Translations under genes and position numbers: made by a program
Notes under the pieces: generated by a model
The model's input: the letters and a program-made list of their open reading frames with translations, nothing else
Databases searched by the model: none
Told to the model about the DNA's origin: nothing
DNA from: CAZKWG01 sp964615375
GTDB lineage: Bacteria; Myxococcota_A; UBA796; CAZKWG01
Length of the DNA: 16,893 nt
Assembly: GCA_964615375.1 (NCBI GenBank)
Contig: CAZTOW010000089.1
Coordinates: 1-16,893, forward strand
Direction: 5' to 3'
Shown here: positions 1 through 7,000 of the stretch, piece after piece
Numbering within the stretch: position 1 is the first letter of the stretch
Layout of the letters: every line of letters begins with the position of its first letter

Positions 1-60
1 GCCGATGCCGATGTCGATGTCGATGTCGATGTCGATGTCGATGTCGATGTCGATGCCGCT
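1..60. repeat. Hexamer tandem repeat (GYCGAT)n at window edge
   Basis: Ten consecutive 6-base units fill the first 60 bases: two GCCGAT units, seven GTCGAT units and a degenerate last unit GCCGCT. The array may extend left of the window. Read in frame 1 it encodes alternating Ala/Val-Asp dipeptides. That frame is open from base 1 into the following reductase gene. In frame 2 it encodes Pro/Ser-Met dipeptides and stops at TGA 113-115, overlapping the reductase ATG. Because the unit is a multiple of three, copy-number change would keep any reading frame, which suggests a low-complexity coding tail or linker. The sequence does not decide which frame, if any, is translated. Confidence 0.9.
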
Positions 61-111
61 CCCACCCCCTTTCCTACAGACACCACCCCCTCACCGCGCT
101 ACCTCTCCCAC

Positions 112-1212
112 ATGACCCCCCAGACCCCTCCCTCACCTCGCCGTCCCCGCATCCTCATCGTCGGGTGCGGCGGAATCGGCGGCGTCGTCGCTGGTTCCCT
201 GCTTCAACATCCCCCCGAGCTGCGCGGCGAGGTGCTGGGGCTGTCCACGAACGCGGCCATCGCCGAGGCGGTGGGCGATCACGGCTACCGGCTGCGGGGC
301 GTGGGCGGGGCGCGGGTGAGCCGGGGAGGGATCCTGCGCGCGCTGGAGCCGGGCCTCGAGCCCTTCGACTGGATCGTCCTGGCCGTCCAACCCCCGCAGG
401 TAGAGCAGGCGGCCCGGGACGTGGGACCCTGGCTGGCGGGCGACGGGTCCCTGGTCTGCCTGCAGAACGGGCTCTGCGAGGAGCGGGTGGCCCGGATCGT
501 GGGGCCGGAGCGCGTGGTGGGCGCGGTCGTGAGCTGGGGGGCGAGCATGCCGGAGCCGGGCGTGTACGAGCGCACCTCGGAGGGCGGCTTCACCCTGGGC
601 ACGCTGCCGGGGGTGGAGAACCCGCACCTGGATGAGCTGGCCCTGATGCTGGAGCAGGTGGGGCCCGTGACCCGCACGGCCAACCTGAGCGGGGCGCGGT
701 GGAGCAAGCTGGCGATGAACTCGGTGATCTCCACGCTGGGCACCATCGGCGGGGACCGGGTGGGGCCGCTGATGCGCCGCCGCTTCGTGCGCCGCCTGGC
801 CCTGGAGATCATCTCGGAGACGGTGGCGGTGGCGGCGGCAGAGGGGGTGCGGATGGAGAAGATCGCCGGCACCCTCGATCTCCCGAGCCTGGCGCTCACG
901 CCCGACGAGCGCGCGGCGACCCACGGCTCGGCGAGCCTGGTGGCCAAGCACGCGCTCCTGCTGGCGGTGGGGGCGCGCTACCGCAAGCTGCGCTCGTCCA
1001 TGCTGGCCGCCATCGAGCGCGGGCGCCCTCCCGCCGTGGACTTCCTGAACGGAGAGGTGGAGGAGCGCGGGGCCCGCCACGGGCTGCCGACCCCGGTGAA
1101 CGCCGCGGCGCGCAACCTGGTCCACGCCATCGCCCGCCGCGAGGCGGAGAGCTCGGTGGAGACCCTGCGCGGGCTCGCCCGCTCGGTGGGGGTCCACACC
1201 CGCGACACCTGA
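112..1212 (+). CDS. Ketopantoate reductase family protein (PanE/ApbA-like)
   Basis: Family members use NADPH to reduce 2-dehydropantoate to pantoate in the cytoplasm, for pantothenate and CoA synthesis. The 366 residues show an N-terminal Rossmann fold with a GCGGIGG nucleotide loop at residues 18-24, the conserved LQNG at 117-120 (Asn119), a C-terminal helical domain with WSKLAMN at 197-203 (Lys199 and Asn203 match the family's catalytic Lys and Asn), SSM at 296-298, and DFLNG at 310-314. The acidic residue that normally sits two positions before this Asp (Glu256 in E. coli PanE) is Ala308 here, so the substrate may differ; I therefore give no symbol. It is longer than E. coli PanE (303 residues). 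The start is the only ATG before the Rossmann fold, but it has no clear Shine-Dalgarno and the frame is open upstream to base 1, so the N-terminus is uncertain. It converges with the next gene. Confidence 0.85.
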   Translation: MTPQTPPSPRRPRILIVGCGGIGGVVAGSLLQHPPELRGEVLGLSTNAAIAEAVGDHGYRLRGVGGARVSRGGILRALEPGLEPFDWIVLAVQPPQVEQAARDVGPWLAGDGSLVCLQNGLCEERVARIVGPERVVGAVVSWGASMPEPGVYERTSEGGFTLGTLPGVENPHLDELALMLEQVGPVTRTANLSGARWSKLAMNSVISTLGTIGGDRVGPLMRRRFVRRLALEIISETVAVAAAEGVRMEKIAGTLDLPSLALTPDERAATHGSASLVAKHALLLAVGARYRKLRSSMLAAIERGRPPAVDFLNGEVEERGARHGLPTPVNAAARNLVHAIARREAESSVETLRGLARSVGVHTRDT

Positions 1213-1249
1213 GCCTGGACCGCGAAGAAATCAATTCTGTTTTAAAACG
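1213..1249. other. Convergent AT-rich intergenic gap
   Basis: This 37-base gap separates two genes that end towards each other. It is the most AT-rich patch nearby and contains the perfect palindrome GTTTTAAAAC at 1239-1248. The palindrome has no loop, so it is a poor intrinsic terminator, but short T and A runs lie on both strands. No gene or other site is visible. Confidence 0.4.
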
Positions 1250-4200
1250 CTACGGCTGGCGCTCGCGCTCCGGGCGGGCCCGGTCCAGCAGCTCGGTGAC
1301 GCGCCTCAGGTTCTCGCGCGCCGCCTCGTTGTCCGGCTGAAGGGCCAGCACGGCCTTGAAGCTCTCCTGGGCGGCGGGCAGGTCGCCGCGCAGGGCCTGG
1401 ATGTGGCCGATGGCCCCGCGCGCCTCCGCCAGCCTGGGATCGGCCAGCACGGCGTTGCGGAAGTCCTCCTCGGCCAGGTCGAGCTGCTCCAGCGCGAAGT
1501 GGGCCCGGCCGCGCAGATACCAGGCGTAGCCGCTGTTCTCCAGGCGCAGCACGCGCTCGACCTCGACGAGGGCGCGGGTGGCGTCGTCGCGGCTCAGCGC
1601 GAGCTCGGCCAGGGCGAGGTGAGGGGCGGCGGCGCTCTCGTCCAGGGAGGCGGCGCGGCGCAGGTGCTCCTCGGCTTCGGCCGCGCGCCCGGTCTCCAGC
1701 AGGAAGACGCCCAGGTTCTGCCAGACGCTCGCGCTGCGGGGGGCCGCGCGGGCCGCCCGCCTCAGCGCGTCCTCGGCCTGGGCCACCTCGCCCTGGAGCC
1801 GCCAGGCGCGGGCCAGGCCGGTGAGCGCCGAGGGGCGATCGGGGGCCAGCTTGAGCGCGGACTCGTAGCGCTCGCGGGCCTGCGGGGCGTTGCCCTGGGC
1901 CAGCGCGATGTCGCCGAGCAGCTCGGGCGGATCCGGGCTCATGGGGTTCAGCATCTGGGCGGTCACGGCGGCGGCGCGCGCCAGGTCCCAGGCGGGGGAG
2001 GTGAGGCCCTCGGATCGCGCCCGCGCGAGCGCCTCGCGGCCCTCCTTGAGGTGCGGCTCCAGGAGCGGGTCGAGGGCGGCGCTCCCGGCGGCGCCGGACT
2101 CGCTCAGCATCGTGCGGGCGCGCTGGAAGACCGCCTCCAGATCGCCCGTGGCCGCCTCGCCCAGCACCTCCAGGAAGGCCTCGCGCGCGCGGATCCGCGG
2201 GCGGAGCTGCTCCTGCTGCGCGGGCTGGACCGAGGCCCAGATCCGGTCGGGGGCGGCGGTGTGACCGGCCAGGGAGGCGAGGTGCTGGACGGGGCGCTGA
2301 AAGGAGGCGGCCCCCAGCTCGGCGCGCAGCCTGGCCTCGGGGGACTCGGCGATCCAGGCTCGGATCGCGTCGGCGTCGGCCAGGGCGAGGGCGGCGAGGT
2401 CCAGCGAGCTCTCCAGCCCGAGGGCGGCGAGATCGTCCCGGCGGGAGGCGGCGCGATCCAGGGCGCGAGCGAGGGGAATCGGGGCCTCGCTCCCGACCAG
2501 CAGGAGGGTGTCGGCCCCGGCGGGCGGGAGCCAGAGCTGGGTCGCGGGGAAGCGCTCCAGGAACATGCCCGCGAGGGCCTGGGGCGCGCCGGGCTCCAGG
2601 CGGCCGAGGTGCAGGCAGAGCAGGTAGACGCCCCCCGGGCCCAGTCGGCGGGCGGCGGCGTCCAGGCGGGCCCCGTCCAGCGCGGCGCGGGCCCCGTCCA
2701 CCCAGGGGGCGCGGGCGATGTCCACGATCGCGTCCTGCTCACCCGAGAGGCGCAGGGCCAGGGCGGGGTGGACGGGGCGGAGCAGGGCGCCGGGCAGCAG
2801 CCAGGAGCGCTCGGCCCGGCTGTCCAGGCCCGCCACCGCCCGCAGCGCGCGGGGCGCCGCCACCGAGGTCGTCGTCAACGTGACGCCGGGGGCCAGCATG
2901 CGCTGGGCCTGACCGGACTCGTCCCCCAGCAGGAGCGCGCGCCGGGGCTGCTCGGGCAGGAGGGAGCCCAGCAGACCGGCCATGGCCTCGGCGGCGGCTG
3001 CGCGCGAGGGCGACTCCCCGACCAGCCCGTCCAGCTCGACGTGGACCTCCAACGCCGCGCCCGAGGCCGAGCCCCGGGCCGCCCAGGTCTCCTCCGGGGC
3101 GCGGACGCCGACGGCCACGCCCCCCGACCATCCGGCGAGCGCCGAGCGCTGCCGGGCGCGGATCTCCTGGTCGCGCCGCGCGTCGTCAGGACCTTGAAGG
3201 TGGGCGTATCTCCCGGCGACCAGCCGCTCGGCCGAGGGCCCGGAGGTCCAGCCCATCACGCCCAGGCACCCGAGCCCCAGCACCACCCCGCCGAGCTGGG
3301 CCCCCCGGCTCGCGCCCAGCGCCAGCAGCAGCAGCGCCAGCGCCCCCGCCAGGCCCGGCAGCAGCACGCCGCCCTGGTCCAGCAGCAGCGCCCCCGCCAG
3401 CCCCCCCACGGTGAGGGCGGGTCCCCCGAGGGTCCAGCGCAGCCCGCCCCAGCAGCGGCCCACCAGCGCCCCCAGGACCAGCCCGAGCGCGGCCAGCGGC
3501 GCGTCCAGCAGCCAGAGCGCCAGCGCGGGAGAGGCCGCCCCTGCCTGCTCGGCGAGCAGGTCCAGCCCGCTCGGCGCGAGCCCGAGGGCCGCCCAGCCCC
3601 CCGCACCGACCGCGCAGGCCAGCGCCAGCGACCCGTCCCCCGAGGCCGAGCGCCTCCCGGAGAGCATTCCTGCGCCCACCAGCCCGGCGCCCAGCGCCAG
3701 GATCGCGCCCCGCGGCGTGGGATCCAGCGCCCCCCGCAGCGCGGCGAAGCCGAAGACCCCCGAGGCCCCGAGGCTGGCGACGGCCAGCGCGCGCCGCAGC
3801 CGGAGACCCAGGGGCTCGGAGCTCGAGGGCGCGAGGGCAGGGGAGGCCCCAGGGGCAGGCAGGCTCAGCGCGAGCCCCAGCCCGCCCAGGATCGCCGCGG
3901 GGAGGGGCGGCAGCAGGCCCCCCCCCAGCACGCCCAGACCGGCCAGGCCCGCGCCGCCTGACCAGGGCCCACGCAGCGCCAGGCCCGCGCAGATCGCGCC
4001 GCCGACCAGGAGGACACCGTGGATCTGACCGATCCCCAGCCCGATCTCAGAGGCTAATCTACCTAGTATACTCAGGAGTGGATCCGCCAGGATCACGGCC
4101 AGCGCCGGGAGCAGCGCCCCCGCTCGCGCCGCGGGGTGGGCCAGCAGGGCCGGCGCGCGCGCCCCCGCCAGGAGCTCGCCCAGGCTCAGGCCCAGGGCCG

Positions 4201-4384
4201 CCGCGCCCAGCGCCCCCGCCAGCGTCAGCGGCGCGCCGCCCAGCGTGGACGCCGCGGCGCGCAGGGTGGCGGCGCAGAGGATCCCAGCCGCGAGCGGGCG
4301 GAGCCAGGCCGTGGTGGTCAGGGGGGGAGGGGAGAAGCGTGGGGGCCAGCGCATGGCCCGGCGAGCATACCGCACAAGGCGCAC
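1250..4384 (-). CDS. Membrane protein fused to degenerate spermidine-synthase-like domain and TPRs
   Basis: This 1044-residue inner-membrane protein has three parts. Residues about 25-380 form some 11-12 very hydrophobic Ala/Leu/Gly-rich segments. Residues about 445-640 resemble the spermidine synthase SAM fold seen in fused membrane/spermidine synthases: LLLGDESGQA at 484-493 in place of the glycine-rich motif I, DAIVDIARAPW at 551-561 where fused members carry a D-x-I-x-x-x-P-x-x-P-W motif, and a GPGGVYLL...FLERFPATQLW...LLLVGSEAP run from about 582 to 635. Residues about 818-1030 are roughly six TPR motifs. The usual polyamine-site acidic residues are not evident, so catalysis is doubtful and the TPRs may bind a partner. 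The start is GTG 4384; GTG 4375 and ATG 4354 are alternatives, none with a good ribosome site. It is divergent from pilM. Domain order is well supported; function is unknown. Confidence 0.75.
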   Translation of the reverse strand: MRLVRYARRAMRWPPRFSPPPLTTTAWLRPLAAGILCAATLRAAASTLGGAPLTLAGALGAAALGLSLGELLAGARAPALLAHPAARAGALLPALAVILADPLLSILGRLASEIGLGIGQIHGVLLVGGAICAGLALRGPWSGGAGLAGLGVLGGGLLPPLPAAILGGLGLALSLPAPGASPALAPSSSEPLGLRLRRALAVASLGASGVFGFAALRGALDPTPRGAILALGAGLVGAGMLSGRRSASGDGSLALACAVGAGGWAALGLAPSGLDLLAEQAGAASPALALWLLDAPLAALGLVLGALVGRCWGGLRWTLGGPALTVGGLAGALLLDQGGVLLPGLAGALALLLLALGASRGAQLGGVVLGLGCLGVMGWTSGPSAERLVAGRYAHLQGPDDARRDQEIRARQRSALAGWSGGVAVGVRAPEETWAARGSASGAALEVHVELDGLVGESPSRAAAAEAMAGLLGSLLPEQPRRALLLGDESGQAQRMLAPGVTLTTTSVAAPRALRAVAGLDSRAERSWLLPGALLRPVHPALALRLSGEQDAIVDIARAPWVDGARAALDGARLDAAARRLGPGGVYLLCLHLGRLEPGAPQALAGMFLERFPATQLWLPPAGADTLLLVGSEAPIPLARALDRAASRRDDLAALGLESSLDLAALALADADAIRAWIAESPEARLRAELGAASFQRPVQHLASLAGHTAAPDRIWASVQPAQQEQLRPRIRAREAFLEVLGEAATGDLEAVFQRARTMLSESGAAGSAALDPLLEPHLKEGREALARARSEGLTSPAWDLARAAAVTAQMLNPMSPDPPELLGDIALAQGNAPQARERYESALKLAPDRPSALTGLARAWRLQGEVAQAEDALRRAARAAPRSASVWQNLGVFLLETGRAAEAEEHLRRAASLDESAAAPHLALAELALSRDDATRALVEVERVLRLENSGYAWYLRGRAHFALEQLDLAEEDFRNAVLADPRLAEARGAIGHIQALRGDLPAAQESFKAVLALQPDNEAARENLRRVTELLDRARPERERQP

Positions 4385-4450
4385 GCGCCGGGGCCGCGGG
4401 GCGCTCCCCGCTCCGAGCGAGGCGCGCGAAGTCGTGGAGAATCGCCACTA

Positions 4451-4475
4451 GACACCCGTACACCTGTGCGGTGTC
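4451..4475. promoter_or_regulatory. Inverted repeat abutting the candidate -35 box
   Basis: GACACC (4451-4456) and GGTGTC (4470-4475) are perfect 6-base inverted arms separated by 13 bases. The right arm ends immediately before the TTGACC at 4476. Arm length, spacing and position suit a dimeric activator or repressor site upstream of a promoter. No regulator gene is present to name it, and 6-base arms can arise by chance. Confidence 0.35.
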
Positions 4476-4505
4476 TTGACCTTGCCGAATTGCGATTGCT
4501 ACAAC
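4476..4505 (+). promoter_or_regulatory. Candidate sigma-70-type promoter for the pil run
   Basis: TTGACC at 4476-4481 matches five of six bases of the -35 consensus. TACAAC at 4500-4505 matches four of six bases of the -10 consensus, with an 18-base spacer. It lies in the lower-GC part of the divergent region, faces pilM, and would give a leader of about 110 bases. Assignment rests on sequence resemblance only. Confidence 0.45.
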
Positions 4506-4511
4506 GAGTTC

Positions 4512-4530
4512 TCATCGACGGTAGCGATGA
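4512..4530 (+). promoter_or_regulatory. Small inverted repeat near the predicted transcript start
   Basis: TCATCG (4512-4517) and CGATGA (4525-4530) form a perfect 6-base stem with a 7-base loop. If the candidate promoter is real, the hairpin sits at the very 5' end of the pil transcript, where it could protect the RNA; it could equally be an operator. Support is weak. Confidence 0.3.
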
Positions 4531-4547
4531 CGAATCGAGAGTGAACC

Positions 4548-4557
4548 TGAACGTTCA
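4548..4557. promoter_or_regulatory. Perfect 10-base palindrome TGAACGTTCA
   Basis: TGAACGTTCA is a perfect palindrome, preceded directly by a partial direct repeat (TGAACC at 4542-4547). It lies downstream of the candidate -10 in the pilM leader. It could be a protein site, but no family can be named from it. Confidence 0.25.
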
Positions 4558-4608
4558 TCCCGTGACGTCCGAGCGCCGCGCCCCGCCCACCCCCCGCGCA
4601 AGCCCCCC

Positions 4609-4613
4609 GGAAG
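4609..4613 (+). promoter_or_regulatory. pilM ribosome binding site
   Basis: GGAAG lies 7 bases before the pilM ATG at 4621 and supports that start. The surrounding leader is pyrimidine-rich, so the purine patch stands out. Confidence 0.6.
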
Positions 4614-4620
4614 CAGCCCC

Positions 4621-5694
4621 ATGGCCCTGTTCAACCCGAGCCGCACCGCCATCGGCCTGGACATCGGATCGAGCGGGCTCAAGCTCCTGGAGCTGGGTCA
4701 GGATCCAAAGACGGGCAAGTACAGGCTCCTGAACTTCGGGATGTGCCGGCTCCCGCCGGAGGCCATCGTGGACGGCGCCGTGATGAACGCGGGCGCCATC
4801 GTGGACGCCATCAAGGAGCTGCTCCAGAAGCACCGGGTCAAGACGAAGACCGCGGTGGTCTCCGTCGCCGGACACTCGGTCATCATCAAGCGCGTCAACC
4901 TCCCCACGATGAGCGACGAGGAGCTCGAAGAGTCGATACAGTGGGAGGCCGAGCAGTACATCCCCTTCGACATCAACGACGTCTACCTGGACGTGCAGCG
5001 CCTCACCAGCGTCGCCGATGATCCGGGTCAGATGGAGGTTCTGCTCGTCGCGGTGCGCAAGGAGCACGTCAACGAGTACCAGTCGCTGGTGCAGCAGGCC
5101 GGGCTCACGCCGGCGGTGGTGGACGTGGACGCCTTCGCCATCGCGAACATGTTCGAGCTCAATTACGACACGCCTACCGACTCTGTCGCGCTCATCAACA
5201 TCGGCGCGTCCAACATCAACATCCACGTCATCAAGCGCGGCGTGAGCGCGTTCACTCGCGACCTCCAGATGGGCGGGCGGCAGTTCACCGAGGAGATCCA
5301 GCGCACGCTGAACATCTCCTACGAGGAGGCCGAGGCGCTGAAGGTGGGCGGGGACGAGCGGGACGCGCACGCGGTGGTGCCCGAGGAGATCGAGCGGGTC
5401 CTGGCCAGCGTGGGCGAGACGCTGGCCACCGAGATCCACCGCTCCTTGGACTTCTACCTCTCGACGTCCTCGGACACTGAGCTGTCCAGGATCTACCTCT
5501 CGGGCGGCGCGGCGCGGACCCCGGGTCTGCCGCGCGCGATCTCGAACCTGACCAACCTGCCCACGGAGCTGGTGGATCCCTTCCGCCGCATCCAGATTGA
5601 CGAGCGCACCTTCAGCCCCACCTTCCTCACGGACGTGGGACCGCAGGCGGCGGTGGTCGTGGGGCTGGCCATGCGGAGGCCCGGCGACAAGTGA
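4621..5694 (+). CDS. pilM: Type IV pilus inner-membrane platform protein PilM
   Basis: PilM is a cytoplasmic actin-like ATP-binding protein that docks on the N-terminal tail of PilN and links the pilus machine to its inner-membrane alignment complex. The 357 residues have the actin/FtsA-type phosphate loop IGLDIGSSGLKLLEL at 11-25, a second phosphate-binding region INIGASNINIHV at 192-203, the conserved QMGGRQFTEEI at 216-226, and the LSGGAARTPGL adenosine motif at 293-303. Length is typical of the family. The ATG has a GGAAG ribosome site. It is the first gene of the run, and its TGA overlaps the GTG of pilN by four bases, implying translational coupling. Confidence 0.97.
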   Translation: MALFNPSRTAIGLDIGSSGLKLLELGQDPKTGKYRLLNFGMCRLPPEAIVDGAVMNAGAIVDAIKELLQKHRVKTKTAVVSVAGHSVIIKRVNLPTMSDEELEESIQWEAEQYIPFDINDVYLDVQRLTSVADDPGQMEVLLVAVRKEHVNEYQSLVQQAGLTPAVVDVDAFAIANMFELNYDTPTDSVALINIGASNINIHVIKRGVSAFTRDLQMGGRQFTEEIQRTLNISYEEAEALKVGGDERDAHAVVPEEIERVLASVGETLATEIHRSLDFYLSTSSDTELSRIYLSGGAARTPGLPRAISNLTNLPTELVDPFRRIQIDERTFSPTFLTDVGPQAAVVVGLAMRRPGDK

Positions 5695-6335
5695 TCCGCG
5701 TCAACCTCCTCCCCATCAAGAAGTCCCGGCGCCAGGAGGCGCTCCGCACCGAGCTCACGCTCGCGGGCCTGGCGCTGCTCGGGCTCGTGCTGCTCATCGC
5801 CGTGGTCCAGGTCTGGACCCAGCTCAGCGTCAGCGAGGCCCAGGCCGAGAACGGTCGGCTGAAGGCCAAGATCGAAGAGATGAAGGCCGTGGTGGCGCGG
5901 GTAGAGGAGATCGAGGCGCTCAAGGCCGATCTCCAGAAGAAGCTCCAGGTCATCAAGGAGCTCAAGGCCAACAAGGCCGGGCCGGTGCGCCTGCTGGACG
6001 AGCTCGCGCAGGCCACGCCGGAGAAGCTGCAGCTCACCTCGCTCGAGGAGAAGGAGGGGCTCGTCAAGCTGGCGGGCGTCTCCGTCAGCAACGAGGTGAT
6101 CTCCCAGTTCCTGAGCAACCTCGAAGGGTCGGCCTACCTGCGGGAGGTCTACCTGAACGCCATCGAGCAGAAGGACGTGGACGGCGTCAAGCTGAAGTCC
6201 TTCTCCATCACGATGCGGCTCATCGTGCCGGGCACGGGTGAGGAGGCGGCGGACGCCAAGAAGGGCAAGGACGCCAAGGACGGCAAGGCGGGCAAGGACG
6301 CCAAAGAGTCCAAGACCGAAGAGAAGGCTGGCTGA
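5691..6335 (+). CDS. pilN: Type IV pilus alignment protein PilN
   Basis: PilN is a bitopic inner-membrane protein that binds PilM through its cytoplasmic tail and pairs with PilO in the periplasm. The 214 residues begin with the diagnostic RVNLLPIK at 3-10 (the PilM-binding motif), then one membrane helix (about 22-42), a coiled coil (about 47-95) and a small ferredoxin-like domain (about 97-180). An unusual Lys/Asp/Ala-rich tail follows (about 184-214, KDAK and KGK pseudo-repeats). GTG 5691 is chosen because the conserved motif starts at residue 3; GGAGG at 5675-5679 lies 11 bases upstream and the start overlaps the pilM stop as GTGA. A 17-base gap separates it from pilO. Confidence 0.96.
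   Translation: MIRVNLLPIKKSRRQEALRTELTLAGLALLGLVLLIAVVQVWTQLSVSEAQAENGRLKAKIEEMKAVVARVEEIEALKADLQKKLQVIKELKANKAGPVRLLDELAQATPEKLQLTSLEEKEGLVKLAGVSVSNEVISQFLSNLEGSAYLREVYLNAIEQKDVDGVKLKSFSITMRLIVPGTGEEAADAKKGKDAKDGKAGKDAKESKTEEKAG
6263..6304 (+). repeat. In-frame direct repeat in the pilN tail
   Basis: The 15-base string GGGCAAGGACGCCAA occurs at 6263-6277 and again at 6290-6304, a 27-base (9-codon) offset. It encodes the repeated Lys-Gly-Lys-Asp-Ala-Lys-like tail of PilN. Near-identity at the DNA level suggests recent duplication within the gene. Confidence 0.8.
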
Positions 6336-6338
6336 GCC

Positions 6339-6348
6339 AGGAGAGGAG
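6339..6348 (+). promoter_or_regulatory. pilO ribosome binding site
   Basis: AGGAGAGGAG contains two overlapping Shine-Dalgarno cores, the second ending 4 bases before GTG 6353. It fixes the GTG start of pilO in the short gap after pilN. Confidence 0.65.
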
Positions 6349-6352
6349 CGTC

Positions 6353-7000
6353 GTGAAACTGTCCGATCTGCTCGATCGCCTCGCGAAGCTGCCGCGGCCA
6401 CAGCGGCTGGTCATCTATGGCGTCCTGGGCGTCCTGATCCTCGTCGCCTGGTGGTTCAGCCTGATGAGCCCCGCGATGGACCAGCTCGACAGCCTGGAGA
6501 AGGAGCGCAGCACGCTGCAGGCCCAGCTCTCCCAGATCGAGGCGCGGGCGAAGAACCTGGCCTCGCTGGAGGCGGAGCTGGAGACGCTGAAGGCCGACCT
6601 CAAGCAGGCGCTCAAGGAGCTGCCCAACGATCGCGAGATCCCGGGCCTGCTCAAGGGCATCAGCACGCTCGGTCGCAACGTGGGCCTGGACGTCCCCAAG
6701 TTCCAGCCCCAGCCCGAGCGCAAGCGTGAGTACGTGGCGGAGGTCCCCGTCGCGATCCAGGTGGAGGGCTCCTACCACGAGGTGGCGATGTTCTTCGACC
6801 GCCTCGCGAAGATGAACCGCATCGTCTACATCCAGAACATCGCGATGGGCACGCCGGTGGACCGCGGGGGGAAGGTGGTGCTCAAGGTGACGGGGCAGAT
6901 CGTGACCTTCCGCTTCCTGTCGGACGAGGAGATCGCCGCGGCGAAGAAGTCCAAGGAAGGCGGCAAGGGCAAGAAGGGGAACAAAGGAGGCGGAGAGTGA
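6353..7000 (+). CDS. pilO: Type IV pilus alignment protein PilO
   Basis: PilO is a bitopic inner-membrane protein that forms heterodimers with PilN and contacts PilP. The 215 residues show a short cytoplasmic start, one membrane helix at about 19-38, a coiled coil at about 41-92 and a ferredoxin-like periplasmic domain at about 95-190 that includes PVAIQVEGSYHEVAMFFDRLAKM at its centre (from residue 132) and IVYIQNI at 157-163, typical of the family. The last 20 residues form a Lys/Gly-rich tail not needed for the fold. The GTG start has a strong ribosome site. The final codons contain the ribosome site of pilP, and the TGA overlaps the pilP GTG by four bases. Confidence 0.95.
   Translation: MKLSDLLDRLAKLPRPQRLVIYGVLGVLILVAWWFSLMSPAMDQLDSLEKERSTLQAQLSQIEARAKNLASLEAELETLKADLKQALKELPNDREIPGLLKGISTLGRNVGLDVPKFQPQPERKREYVAEVPVAIQVEGSYHEVAMFFDRLAKMNRIVYIQNIAMGTPVDRGGKVVLKVTGQIVTFRFLSDEEIAAAKKSKEGGKGKKGNKGGGE
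6984..6990 (+). promoter_or_regulatory. pilP ribosome binding site inside the pilO tail
   Basis: AAGGAGG ends 6 bases before GTG 6997 and favours that start over the in-frame ATG at 7015. The same bases encode Lys-Gly-Gly near the PilO C-terminus, so the tail does double duty. Confidence 0.7.

Larger units (their letters stand above)
4385..4620. other. Divergent intergenic region upstream of pilM
   Basis: This is the longest non-coding stretch between genes in the window (236 bases). Its left third, next to the minus-strand gene, is GC-rich, with a GCGGGG/CCCCGC hairpin at 4396-4411. The middle (4440-4560) is clearly less GC-rich than its surroundings, as expected of a promoter region, and holds the candidate promoter, inverted repeats and palindrome listed separately. 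The right end is pyrimidine-rich up to the pilM ribosome site. I see no small gene in it. No convincing promoter for the leftward gene was found. Confidence 0.7.

Noticed and set aside
1..60. CRISPR array
   Set aside because: Units are six bases long and contiguous, without spacers.
1239..1248. Bidirectional intrinsic terminator in the convergent gap
   Set aside because: GTTTTAAAAC is a palindrome without a loop or GC stem, so it cannot form a stable terminator hairpin.
1403..3961. Long plus-strand open frame opposite the membrane/TPR gene
   Set aside because: Its translation is Gln/Gly/Ala/Arg-rich without any motif, while the minus strand gives membrane helices, a SAM-like fold and TPRs.
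4481..4505. Sigma-54 promoter upstream of pilM
   Set aside because: ATTGCT resembles a -12 element, but the required GG at the -24 position is absent (CG at 4486-4487).
4548..4557. LexA/SOS box
   Set aside because: TGAACGTTCA has GAAC and GTTC directly joined; known boxes have a spacer of about four or seven bases between the halves, and no SOS gene is adjacent.
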